From Ectothiorhodospiraceae bacterium (GTDB lineage: Bacteria; Pseudomonadota; Gammaproteobacteria; HK1), in contig JACKNM010000002.1 of the NCBI GenBank assembly GCA_024234875.1, forward strand, positions 744,001 through 808,000: DNA of 64,000 nt. Reading direction: 5' to 3'. The position numbers and the translations under genes were made by a program. Positions 17,398 to 24,735 of the stretch are shown here, in pieces (the stretch's first letter is position 1; each line of letters begins with the position of its first letter). Below the pieces are notes generated by a model, which made no database searches, was not told the origin of the DNA, and saw nothing but the letters and a program-made list of their open reading frames with translations.

Positions 17398-18133
17398 GTC
17401 GTCTCCTCCTGTGCAGGGTTGGGGTCGGCCGGCCTCGCGCCGGCGAATGTGACTGCCGTCTCGGCATGGGGCGCCGGTGCCCTGCCCGGTCCGAGCAGGA
17501 ACGGCGCAGGCTGCGACCGTCCGACGGTGGACGGCCCGTGTGTTGCGGCTACGACCTCGGTGTGAGCGGGAGGCCGGGAGGCATCATGCGTCGCACGGGG
17601 CGCGCACGAGTCGATGCGGTGGCTGGCCGGGGCGGCCATCGAGGCGAGGTACGACACGCGAAGTCGAGCTTCGCGACGCGACGCACGGCGTTCCCTCCGA
17701 GCACCCGAAGGACGTGGGGGATCACTCGCTCGCGTGATGGACGACCCGGGCGAGCCCGGTTGGGGTTGATGTCCACATCCGATGTGGGTGTCGCGCACCG
17801 ACATGCGCCGTCAGACAACCATCGCGGTGTGTCGACGGACGATCGGTACCCGGGTCCGGGGGCGTAGCCTGGGCCTTCGAATCGGCGTTTCGAGGTTTGG
17901 TTTCGACTGGGTGGCGGTGACCCTCGTGTGCGATCGTCGGACCGGAAGGCCGATCAGGGTGGCACCGTGAGCACGCCAAGGCAACCCCGCGGTCCGACCG
18001 CGCCCGTCCGTGCAGCGGCTCGGACGAGGCCGACGAGGCTGAGCGACGAGGACCCGCGAGGGTTCTCGCGCAACGGCGCGCGAGGCGGGGCGGCGTATAG
18101 TGCGGGCCGTTCGGGACCCTGGAATCTTCGCGC
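17398..18133. other. Long divergent intergenic region, no credible gene
   Basis: About 735 bases between the binding-protein gene (minus) and the esterase gene (plus). Open frames here are Arg/Pro-rich and overlap each other on both strands, as expected from chance in GC-rich DNA. A perfect 15-bp palindrome lies at 17773-17787 and a TATAGT box at 18096-18101 fits a -10 for the esterase, without a good -35. Codon-position bias is weaker than in flanking genes. Confidence 0.55.
17773..17787. promoter_or_regulatory. Palindromic candidate operator CCACATC-C-GATGTGG
   Basis: Perfect 7-bp arms around one central base in the divergent intergenic region. It could bind a dimeric regulator of the ABC operon or esterase. 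No family-specific match is recognised and a chance palindrome of this length is possible. Confidence 0.3.
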
Positions 18134-19054
18134 ATGACCGACGAGCCGCTGGCGGTGGTGGAGCGCCACCTGCGTTGGATCGCGAGCGAGGCAGCCGCCG
18201 CGGGCCGCGACCTCGCGCGGCTACGCGCGCTGATCGACCGTTACGACGACGTGCATCCGTCGACTGCCGAGCTCGGCGATGCGCGCGTGGTGCCTTGCGA
18301 GGCGGGTGGTCGTCCGGCGGAGTGGCTGCTGGCACCGGGCGCGGTGGGTGACCGTCGCCTGCTGTACCTGCACGGCGGCTCGTGGATGTTCGGCTCGCTG
18401 GCCGGCTACCGGGCGCATGCGGCACGCCTCTCGGCCGCGACCGGCTGTGCGGTGTTGTCGCTCGACTATCGACTCGCGCCGGAGAATCCCTGGCCAGCAG
18501 GCCTCGACGACGCGGACGCGGCCTTCGACTGGATGCGCGCCAACGGTCCGCACGACCGCTCGACGGCGGCGCTGACGGTGATCGCCGGTGACTCGGCCGG
18601 CGGCAACCTCGCCCTGGCGCTCCTGTTGCGCCGCCGCGACCACGCCCGCGCCCTGCCGAGCGCGGCGGTCGCGTTCTCCCCGGCCACCGACCTCACCTGG
18701 TCGAGCGCGACGATCGAGACCAGGGCGGACGTCGACCCGATCCTGCGCCCGGACCGCCTGCCCGCGGCGACGCGCGCCTACCTGCAAGGCGCCGCGGAGC
18801 CGAGCCATCCGCACGTCTCGCCGCTACACGGCGACCTCACCGGACTCCCGCCACTGCTGCTGCAGACGGGCGAGGCCGAGATCCTGCTCGACGACACGCG
18901 TCGCCTGGCCGAGCGCGCCGAGGCCGCCGGGGTCGAGGTGGTGCTCGACCTCTGGCCGCGGATGCCGCACGTGTTCCAGATGTTCGCGCCCTATCTGCCC
19001 GAGGCGAGCGCGGCGATGACGCGCGCCGGCGACTTCGTGCGCCGCCGGCGCTGA
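18134..19054 (+). CDS. Alpha/beta hydrolase, hormone-sensitive-lipase (HSL/GDXG) family esterase
   Basis: 306 residues. The oxyanion-hole motif HGGSWMFGS lies at about residues 80-88, the nucleophile motif GDSAGGNL at about 154-161, and the catalytic His is likely in PHVFQMF near the C terminus with Asp in the preceding LDLWPRMP region. Family members hydrolyse short acyl esters in the cytoplasm. It stands alone; the 178-bp MITE-like element begins 48 bases after its stop. Confidence 0.92.
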   Translation: MTDEPLAVVERHLRWIASEAAAAGRDLARLRALIDRYDDVHPSTAELGDARVVPCEAGGRPAEWLLAPGAVGDRRLLYLHGGSWMFGSLAGYRAHAARLSAATGCAVLSLDYRLAPENPWPAGLDDADAAFDWMRANGPHDRSTAALTVIAGDSAGGNLALALLLRRRDHARALPSAAVAFSPATDLTWSSATIETRADVDPILRPDRLPAATRAYLQGAAEPSHPHVSPLHGDLTGLPPLLLQTGEAEILLDDTRRLAERAEAAGVEVVLDLWPRMPHVFQMFAPYLPEASAAMTRAGDFVRRRR

Positions 19055-19101
19055 TCCCGTGGACTGGGTCCGCCGTGGCCGGCGCCAGTCCCGCTCGCCC
19101 C

Positions 19102-19289
19102 CTCAGAGGGTGTCTCCGAACTGACGACCTGCTGCGAGGTCCGCTGAGTGCGCGTGGCTGCGTTGTGGGGCCCCCATCGCCCGGTCACATGGCCCGGCCA
19201 TGCTCCCGCGCGACGTGCACCCCCACGCCTTGCCACTCACCCTCAGCACCCCTCTCGCGACGGCCATCATTTCAGATACGCCCCCTCAG
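19102..19289 (+). mobile_element. MITE-like element, copy 1 (178 bp inside CTCAG direct repeats)
   Basis: CTCAG (19102-19106) and CTCAG (19285-19289) flank 178 bp. The left inner end is AGGGTGTCTCCGAA; the right end is its degenerate inverse. The interior has a palindrome CATGGCC-C-GGCCATG at 19188-19202 and no coding capacity. The reverse complement recurs at 20869-21056 with only four differences over 178 bp, all in the right terminal 12 bases. Target CTCAG (a CTNAG site with TCA inside) and AGGGTG ends recall IS5-family elements; that assignment is inference. The right CTCAG contains the TGA stop of the enoyl-CoA hydratase gene. Confidence 0.85.
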
Positions 19290-20035
19290 CGCCGAAGCGT
19301 GCGCTCGACGTAGGCGCGGACCGCGCTCAGGGTGTCGGGATCGCGCCACCGCTCGCCCACCGCCTCGCGCTGTCCGCCGGGCGCGGCGGCGCGCTCGAGC
19401 ACCGGCGCGTGCAGCTGGCGCTTGGTGATGCCGAACGCACGCGGCTCGATGGAACCGAGGTCGGCGGCCAGCGCCATCGCACGCTGGAGGACCGCGTCCG
19501 GTGCCGCGAGCTCGTCGACCAGCCCGACGTGCTGCGCCTGCACCGGGTCGATCGTCCGCCCCTCGAGCACCAGCCGCTCGAGATGCGACGGGGTCACGAG
19601 GCGGCGGACCACCTCGACCGCGAGCGGCGGAAAGGGCACGCCGACACGGAGCTCGGGGATGCCGATGGTGGCGCCGCCGTCGACCATCACCCGCACGTCG
19701 GCGCAGGCCGCCAGCACGCAGCCACCGGCGACGGCGTGACCGTTCACCGCGGCGACCAGCGGCCTCGACATGCCGAACGCGACCTCGAACAGGCGCTCGA
19801 GCGCGGGCACGAAGGACTCGGCGTAGGCGGGCCCGCCGTCGAGCAGGCGCACCAGGTCCACGCCGGCGCTGAAGATCCTGCCCGCGCCGGTCAGCACCAC
19901 CGCGCGCGCGGCAGTGCCGTCGAGCCGCGCGAGCTCCTCGGCGAGGCCGGTGCAGAGCTCGAGATCCATCGCATTCGCCCGCCCATGCCTCATGACGACC
20001 ACCGCGATGTCGTCGCGCGTCTCGGTCTCGAACAT
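19286..20035 (-). CDS. Enoyl-CoA hydratase/isomerase family protein
   Basis: 249 residues of crotonase fold. The oxyanion-hole segment FSAGVDLVRLL (near 59-69) and AAVNGHAVAGGCVLAACADVRV (near 98-119) are clear. The glutamate usually found at the first catalytic position is not obvious in NGHAVAGG; the second position (GIPELRVGVPFPP) has Glu. Reaction class therefore open: hydratase, isomerase or another CoA-thioester reaction. GAGG precedes ATG 20035. The gene lies inside a segment bounded by two inverted MITE copies; its TGA stop is part of the CTCAG target repeat of copy 1. Confidence 0.9.
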   Translation of the reverse strand: MFETETRDDIAVVVMRHGRANAMDLELCTGLAEELARLDGTAARAVVLTGAGRIFSAGVDLVRLLDGGPAYAESFVPALERLFEVAFGMSRPLVAAVNGHAVAGGCVLAACADVRVMVDGGATIGIPELRVGVPFPPLAVEVVRRLVTPSHLERLVLEGRTIDPVQAQHVGLVDELAAPDAVLQRAMALAADLGSIEPRAFGITKRQLHAPVLERAAAPGGQREAVGERWRDPDTLSAVRAYVERTLRR

Positions 20036-20155
20036 GGCGCCATCCTCGTTCCGCCGCTGAGCCCGGGGATGCTCGGTGGTGCTCGGCAGCGGGTCAAGGC
20101 CCCGATTGTGGGCTATCCTGCAGCCCCGATATCGGCCTTCCCCGAGGGTGCCCTG

Positions 20156-20854
20156 ATGGCGCAGACGGCCTTTCGCGTCGGCTTCGTGCTGTTCCCCGAT
20201 CTCACCCAGCTCGACCTCACCGGGCCGTACGAGGTGATGACTCGGATGCCCGGCGCGGCGGTCGACTTGATCTGGAAGTCGACCGGTCCCGTCCGCTCGG
20301 AGAAGGGCCTGACGATCGAGGCCACCACCACCTTCGACACCTGTGGGCACCTGGACATGCTGTGCGTTCCGGGTGGGCCGGGCGTCGGGCCGCTGATGGA
20401 GGACGAGGAGACGCTCGCCTTCCTCCGTCGCGCGGCGGCGTCGGTGCGGTACCTGACCTCGGTGTGCACGGGAGCCCTGGTGCTCGGCGCGGCCGGCCTG
20501 CTCACCGGTAAGCGCGCGACGACCCACTGGATGTCCCACGACCTGCTCTCGCAGTTCGGCGCGATTCCAGTGACCGAGCGGGTGGTCGTCGATGGCGCGG
20601 TGATCACCGGGGGCGGCGTCACCGCGGGCATCGACTTCGCGCTGCGGATCGTGGCCGAGGTGGCGGGGGAGGCGGTGGCGCGCGAGGTCCAGCTCGCGAT
20701 CGAGTACGACCCACTGCCACCGTTCGACTCCGGGAGTCCGCGGGTCGCAGACGAGACGTTGGTCGCGCGCATGCGAGAACGCTCGAGCGCCCGTCAGCGC
20801 AGTCGTGCCGACATCGCGCGGCGCGCGGCGGCGAGACTCGCCGAGACCCGATGA
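20156..20854 (+). CDS. DJ-1/PfpI family protein, isonitrile hydratase-like
   Basis: 232 residues with the class I glutamine amidotransferase-like fold. The nucleophile elbow is TSVCTGALVLGAAGLLTGKRATTHW with Cys104; FPDLTQLDLTGPYEV near residue 12-26 carries the acidic residue found in isonitrile hydratases. The closest named relative is cyclohexyl-isocyanide hydratase (InhA), which hydrates isonitriles to N-substituted formamides; substrate unproven here. GAGG precedes ATG 20156. Divergent from the enoyl-CoA hydratase; both are enclosed by inverted MITEs. Confidence 0.88.
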   Translation: MAQTAFRVGFVLFPDLTQLDLTGPYEVMTRMPGAAVDLIWKSTGPVRSEKGLTIEATTTFDTCGHLDMLCVPGGPGVGPLMEDEETLAFLRRAAASVRYLTSVCTGALVLGAAGLLTGKRATTHWMSHDLLSQFGAIPVTERVVVDGAVITGGGVTAGIDFALRIVAEVAGEAVAREVQLAIEYDPLPPFDSGSPRVADETLVARMRERSSARQRSRADIARRAAARLAETR

Positions 20855-20868
20855 GCCCCCGCGCGGGG

Positions 20869-21056
20869 CTCAGAGGGTGCATCCGAAATGATGGCCGTCG
20901 CGAGAGGGGTGCTGAGGGTGAGTGGCAAGGCGTGGGGGTGCACGTCGCGCGGGAGCATGGCCGGGCCATGTGACCGGGCGATGGGGGCCCCACAACGCAG
21001 CCACGCGCACTCAGCGGACCTCGCAGCAGGTCGTCAGTTCGGAGACACCCTCTCAG
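20869..21056 (-). mobile_element. MITE-like element, copy 2, inverted relative to copy 1
   Basis: 178 bp between CTCAG (20869-20873) and CTCAG (21052-21056). Terminal inverted repeats AGGGTG-TC/CA-TCCGAA match at 12 of 14 positions, better preserved than in copy 1, so this copy is closer to the intact element. Reverse complement is about 98% identical to copy 1. The right CTCAG overlaps the TGA stop of the TauD gene. No transposase lies nearby, so movement would need one supplied in trans. Confidence 0.85.
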
Positions 21057-21943
21057 CGCGCGATGCCGCGCGGTCGCCCCCCGAGCACGGTGCAGCGGCG
21101 GATGACCCGGCGGTCGCCGGCGACGTCGTAGCTTCCGGCCTTGTGCAGGGTGCAACGGTTGTCCCAGACCATCAGGTCCATCGGCTGCCAGCGGTGCTCG
21201 TAGACCAGCTCGGGGCGGACGATCATCGCGTTGAGCTGCTCGACCAGCGCACGCCCCTCGTCGTAGGGCATGCCGACGATGGTCTCGGCATGGTCGCCGA
21301 GGAGGATCGCGCGGCGCCCGGTGTCGGGGTGGACGGTGACCACCGGGTGCTCGACCGGCGGCACGGTGGCGCGCTGCGCCGCGGTCATCGGGTCCTCGCC
21401 GTGGCGGCGATTGCGCGAGAAGTCGAGATTGTGGATCGCGTGCATGCCGTCGAGGCGCGCCTTCAAGGCGTCGTCGAGTCCCTCGTACGCGCCGTAGGTG
21501 TCACACCATGCGGTGCCGCCCCCGCGCGCGGGCACCACCTCGGCGTAGAGGATGGTCGCCTGACCGGTAACCTCCCGCCATGAGCCGTCGGTGTGCCAGG
21601 CCATGGTTCCACGGTCCGGGTGCTGGCCCTTCGGGCGCCCCTCGGCGTCGAGGTTCGAGAGCCGGTAGAGCTCCGGATGGCCGTCGGCGTGGTACTGGTT
21701 CAGCACATGCACCTGAACCTCGCCGAAGTGGCGGGCGAACTGCACCTGTCGTGCGGGAGTCACCTCCTGGCCGCGGAACAGGAGCAGCTGGTAGTCGAGG
21801 AAGGCCTCGTAGATCGAGGCGAAGAGGCGCTCGTCGATGTCGCGCGTGAAATCGATGCCGACCAGCTCGGCGCCGAGCGCCGGAGACAGCGGGCGCGCCT
21901 CGAACGGCCAGTCGCGTCGGGAAGCGGTCGCGGGCGTGCTCAT
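21053..21943 (-). CDS. TauD/TfdA-family Fe(II)/2-oxoglutarate dioxygenase
   Basis: 296 residues, close to TauD length. The iron facial triad is His117 and Asp119 in MAWHTDGSW and His267 in NRCTLHKAGSY; Arg in DRRVIRR about eleven residues later fits the 2-oxoglutarate carboxylate anchor. Family members hydroxylate taurine, alkyl sulfates, aryloxyacetates and similar. AGGAGG precedes ATG. Last gene of a minus-strand run that includes an amidohydrolase and TRAP permeases, so it may act on the imported compound. Its stop codon lies in the MITE target repeat. Confidence 0.92.
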   Translation of the reverse strand: MSTPATASRRDWPFEARPLSPALGAELVGIDFTRDIDERLFASIYEAFLDYQLLLFRGQEVTPARQVQFARHFGEVQVHVLNQYHADGHPELYRLSNLDAEGRPKGQHPDRGTMAWHTDGSWREVTGQATILYAEVVPARGGGTAWCDTYGAYEGLDDALKARLDGMHAIHNLDFSRNRRHGEDPMTAAQRATVPPVEHPVVTVHPDTGRRAILLGDHAETIVGMPYDEGRALVEQLNAMIVRPELVYEHRWQPMDLMVWDNRCTLHKAGSYDVAGDRRVIRRCTVLGGRPRGIAR

Positions 21944-22001
21944 GACCTCGGAACCTCCTACTACCTGCGGTCGTTACCGACGGCGACCGCCATGATGCGC
22001 T

Positions 22002-22901
22002 CTACAGGCGGTAGTACGCGACCGCATTGTCGTGGAACAGGCGGCGACGCTCGTCTCGCGACAACTCGGCGGTGATGCGATCGAACCCGTCGTAGATGGT
22101 GCGGAAGTCCGCGCACAGGCTGTCGACGGGGAAGTTGCTCGCGAGCATGCACCGCTCGATGCCGAACAGCTCGATGGTCTCGAGCACCACGCGGCGGTTG
22201 CCGTCGGCGGTCCAGGGCACGCCGGGCTGGCCGATACCCGAGATCTTCACGGCGACGTTCGGCTCGCGCGCGAGCCGCGCCATCGCCTGGTGCCAACCGC
22301 GCAGCCCGGCCTCCGTGCGGTCCGAAGGCAGGCCGGTGTGGTTGAGGATGATGGTGGTATCGGGGAAGTCCGCGGCCAGGCGCGCCGCCTCCTCCAGATG
22401 CCACCACACCACCTGCAGGTCGAACGACAATCCGTTCGTCGCCAGGTGCGCGAATCCCCGACGCCATGCCGGATCGCTCATCGAGCCAGGCGTACCCTCG
22501 CGCACGCCGTCCGGCCTCGGCGCGGCCCGCGGCTTGTGCCGAATGCTGCGAACCAGGGGGAAGGCGGCCTGCCCCGCGAGCACCTCCTCGACATCCGCGC
22601 GGTCGAGCCAGGCCTGGGCGACCACCGCGTGGGGATAGCCCGAGGTCTCGGCCACCGAGGTCACCCATCGCGTCTCGCCGAGCGGGTCGGTCGGATCCCA
22701 TTCGGTCTCGACATAGACGCTCTTCGCGATCGCGATCCCGGCGCTGTCGCGCAGGTAATCGTCCGGAAGGTACGGCCGGCGAATCGCACTGTAGTCACCG
22801 TAGCGAAACGCGATCATGGGCTCCTCGCGCAACCACGGAATCGGGTTTGCGACGGGATCCCAGAAATGGTGATGCGCGTCCACGACCGGAAAATCGATCA
22901 C
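22002..22901 (-). CDS. Amidohydrolase_2-family TIM-barrel hydrolase
   Basis: 299 residues. The N-terminal metal motif is His10-x-His12 in DAHHHFWDP; further conserved blocks are NHTGLPSD near the middle, NVAVKISGIG, and ASNFPVDSL near the C terminus with catalytic Asp-type motif. This is the family of L-fucono-1,5-lactonase, 2-pyrone-4,6-dicarboxylate lactonase and 4-sulfomuconolactonase, so lactone hydrolysis is likely. GTG at 22901 is preferred: GGGGGGAG lies six bases upstream. It lies 16 bases after the 2TM protein gene, in the TRAP operon. Confidence 0.9.
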   Translation of the reverse strand: MIDFPVVDAHHHFWDPVANPIPWLREEPMIAFRYGDYSAIRRPYLPDDYLRDSAGIAIAKSVYVETEWDPTDPLGETRWVTSVAETSGYPHAVVAQAWLDRADVEEVLAGQAAFPLVRSIRHKPRAAPRPDGVREGTPGSMSDPAWRRGFAHLATNGLSFDLQVVWWHLEEAARLAADFPDTTIILNHTGLPSDRTEAGLRGWHQAMARLAREPNVAVKISGIGQPGVPWTADGNRRVVLETIELFGIERCMLASNFPVDSLCADFRTIYDGFDRITAELSRDERRRLFHDNAVAYYRL

Positions 22902-22917
22902 GCTGTCTCCCCCCGCA

Positions 22918-23259
22918 TCAGCGGTCACGCTCGTCGGCCGCCCGCACGCTGGGGTCCCCGTCGGCGACTCGGTCCTGGATGTCCCGGATGTGGCCGAGGT
23001 CGTAGCTGCGCAGACGCAGGTCGTCGGCGCGTTCCTCGACCCAGGCGTGGTCGACATTGAGCGAGCGACAGACCATGAAGTGCATCGCGAGCAACATTGC
23101 CCACCCATACATCGGCCAGAACGTCCACCAGCCTCCACCGATCATGAAGTTCGACGCCGCCAGCAAGCCCATGCCGAGGCCGAAGACGTAGCCATGTATC
23201 CGCAACGCACGCGGCGATACGAGCCGGCGCCACGGCGCGAGGCGAGCCGGCTCAGTCAT
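22918..23259 (-). CDS. Small 2TM-domain membrane protein
   Basis: 113 residues with two hydrophobic helices, IHGYVFGLGMGLLAASNFM and WWTFWPMYGWAMLLAMHFM, and a charged C-terminal tail. The pattern R-x-H-x(n)-N-x-WWxxWPMxGWGxxLxxH is that of 2TM-domain proteins, whose role is unknown and which also occur fused to kinases. Its start overlaps the previous gene by eight bases, so translation is coupled. Position in the TRAP operon hints at a membrane accessory role, unproven. Confidence 0.8.
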   Translation of the reverse strand: MTEPARLAPWRRLVSPRALRIHGYVFGLGMGLLAASNFMIGGGWWTFWPMYGWAMLLAMHFMVCRSLNVDHAWVEERADDLRLRSYDLGHIRDIQDRVADGDPSVRAADERDR

Positions 23260-23734
23260 GCCAACGGCCCCGCCGCCCGCGCGGCTTGCCTTCTCCCTCC
23301 GGCATCTCCCCGTAGCGCCGCGCGATCGCGATCACGCGTACCGAGTAGCGTAGCCACAGCACCACGAACAGCACGATCGCGACGTGATCGATGCCGCTCA
23401 ACTTGGGGTGGAATCCGAACAGGTAGAAGTAGGCGAGGGCGGCGACCGGCCCGGTCGCGGTGTAGAGGGCCGCGAGGTGGCTGCGTCCGAAGCCGAGCAG
23501 GACTGCGGCACAGACCATGGCGAACGCGTAGAACGCGACCCCGGGGAGACGACCGCCCGGAAGCTTGCCGGTGAGCGCGGCGACACTGACCACCGCGAAC
23601 AGGGTGCCGAGGAAGATGGCGTAGGCGTAGAGCTCGTAGTCGGCCTGGCGCCGGGTCAGCCTCGCGACCGGCACCAGGTAGGGCGTGGTCTCGTCGTCCC
23701 AGACGTACCTCTTGAGAAAGCGGTCCCAGTCCAT
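23252..23734 (-). CDS. Hypothetical polytopic membrane protein, 160 residues
   Basis: Four hydrophobic helices: YELYAYAIFLGTLFAVVSVAAL, VAFYAFAMVCAAVLLGFG, LYTATGPVAALAYFYLFGF and HVAIVLFVVLWLRYSVRVI. The N terminus MDWDRFLKRYVWDDETTPYL is acidic and tryptophan-rich, the C terminus basic and Gly/Arg-rich. I do not recognise the family, but small proteins of this kind beside TRAP permeases occur in other genomes. Lies 70 bases after the DctQ-type gene. Confidence 0.8.
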   Translation of the reverse strand: MDWDRFLKRYVWDDETTPYLVPVARLTRRQADYELYAYAIFLGTLFAVVSVAALTGKLPGGRLPGVAFYAFAMVCAAVLLGFGRSHLAALYTATGPVAALAYFYLFGFHPKLSGIDHVAIVLFVVLWLRYSVRVIAIARRYGEMPEGEGKPRGRRGRWHD

Positions 23735-23804
23735 GCCGGCAGGGGGCGGATTGGGAGTCGCCGCCGCCGCGCCGTTACAAGCCGGCGCGGCGGCGGCGGC
23801 ACCG

Positions 23805-24584
23805 TCAGTCCTTGCGGTCCGGCGACTGGGTCGCGGTGTCGGACATGGTCTCGTCGCTCAGGTGCCCCATCTGGCGCGCCCTGACCACGAGCTGGTCCTC
23901 CGCGCGCGTGAGGTCGATGCGCTCCTTGCCCTCGATCTTCGAGCCCTCTTCCTCGGGCCACTCGATGGTCATCAGCGGGAACCGGATGTCCTGGGGTCCC
24001 CAGAGCAGAATCACCACCTGGAGCCACACCGAGATCCCGGCGATCAGAGCCATGACGAGCCCGGCGGCGAGCACGGTCTTGATGATCCAGCGATGGGTCA
24101 ATCCGACCGTCGAGGCCGAGATCTCGTTGATCGACCAGGAGTCGAACGCGTAGATCGAGGCGAAGTAGATGACGCAGAGGGTGTACGGAATCAGGAAGAA
24201 TGTGAGCCCGATGAACTCGAGCCACGCCTTCTTGCGAAACGAGAGGTGCTCACGAACCAGGTCGACCCGGACGTGGGTGTTCCAGATGTAGCCGTAGCCG
24301 AGCACCAGCGCGAACAGGCCAGTGTGGAAGTGCCACTCCAGCTCCTGCAGCAGCGTGGACTCGAACACCCGCCCGAAGTGCTCGACCATGAAGATCTGGA
24401 TCCACACGAGCTTCCGCGCCACCACGTCCCACACGGTGATCACGATCATCGGTAGGAACAACCAGGAGCCGGTGCGACCGACCCAGTCGACGAGGCGGCG
24501 CAGCGCCTCACTGAGCCGCAGCAGCGCCGGCATCTCGTGCGCGGCCAGCTCGCGGCGCCCGGTGGTCATGGTGTCGACGGCCAT
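23805..24584 (-). CDS. dctQ: TRAP transporter small permease (DctQ type)
   Basis: 259 residues, four-helix small TRAP subunit: WLFLPMIVITVWDVVARK, LQELEWHFHTGLFALVLGYGYIWNTHVRVDLV, KKAWLEFIGLTFFLIPYTLCVIYF and the last helix VLAAGLVMALIAGISVWLQVVI. The HVRVD motif after the second helix is diagnostic. The hydrophilic C-terminal ~60 residues are longer than in typical DctQ. It forms the Na+- or H+-driven importer with the large permease encoded immediately upstream. Confidence 0.92.
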   Translation of the reverse strand: MAVDTMTTGRRELAAHEMPALLRLSEALRRLVDWVGRTGSWLFLPMIVITVWDVVARKLVWIQIFMVEHFGRVFESTLLQELEWHFHTGLFALVLGYGYIWNTHVRVDLVREHLSFRKKAWLEFIGLTFFLIPYTLCVIYFASIYAFDSWSINEISASTVGLTHRWIIKTVLAAGLVMALIAGISVWLQVVILLWGPQDIRFPLMTIEWPEEEGSKIEGKERIDLTRAEDQLVVRARQMGHLSDETMSDTATQSPDRKD

Positions 24585-24735
24585 GGTCCTGTCTCCTCGG
24601 TGCTCCGCCAGGCCGGGCCGAGGCCCGGTCGGCTTCGATGCTGTTACGCCGGTTCCGTCCGGTCATTCCCCTCGGCGGCGATTCCTCGCCGGCCGGGGCC
24701 GCCGGGCGTGCTGTGCACGCCCCGAGCGTGGGTAC

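Noticed and set aside
17722..18135. 137-residue frame in the 17398-18133 gap
   Set aside because: Overlaps other Arg/Pro-rich frames on both strands, has no ribosome binding site and no motif.
19107..21051. The 178-bp repeats as CRISPR or tandem repeats
   Set aside because: There are only two copies, inverted, with terminal inverted repeats and CTCAG flanks, which is a transposon-like pattern.
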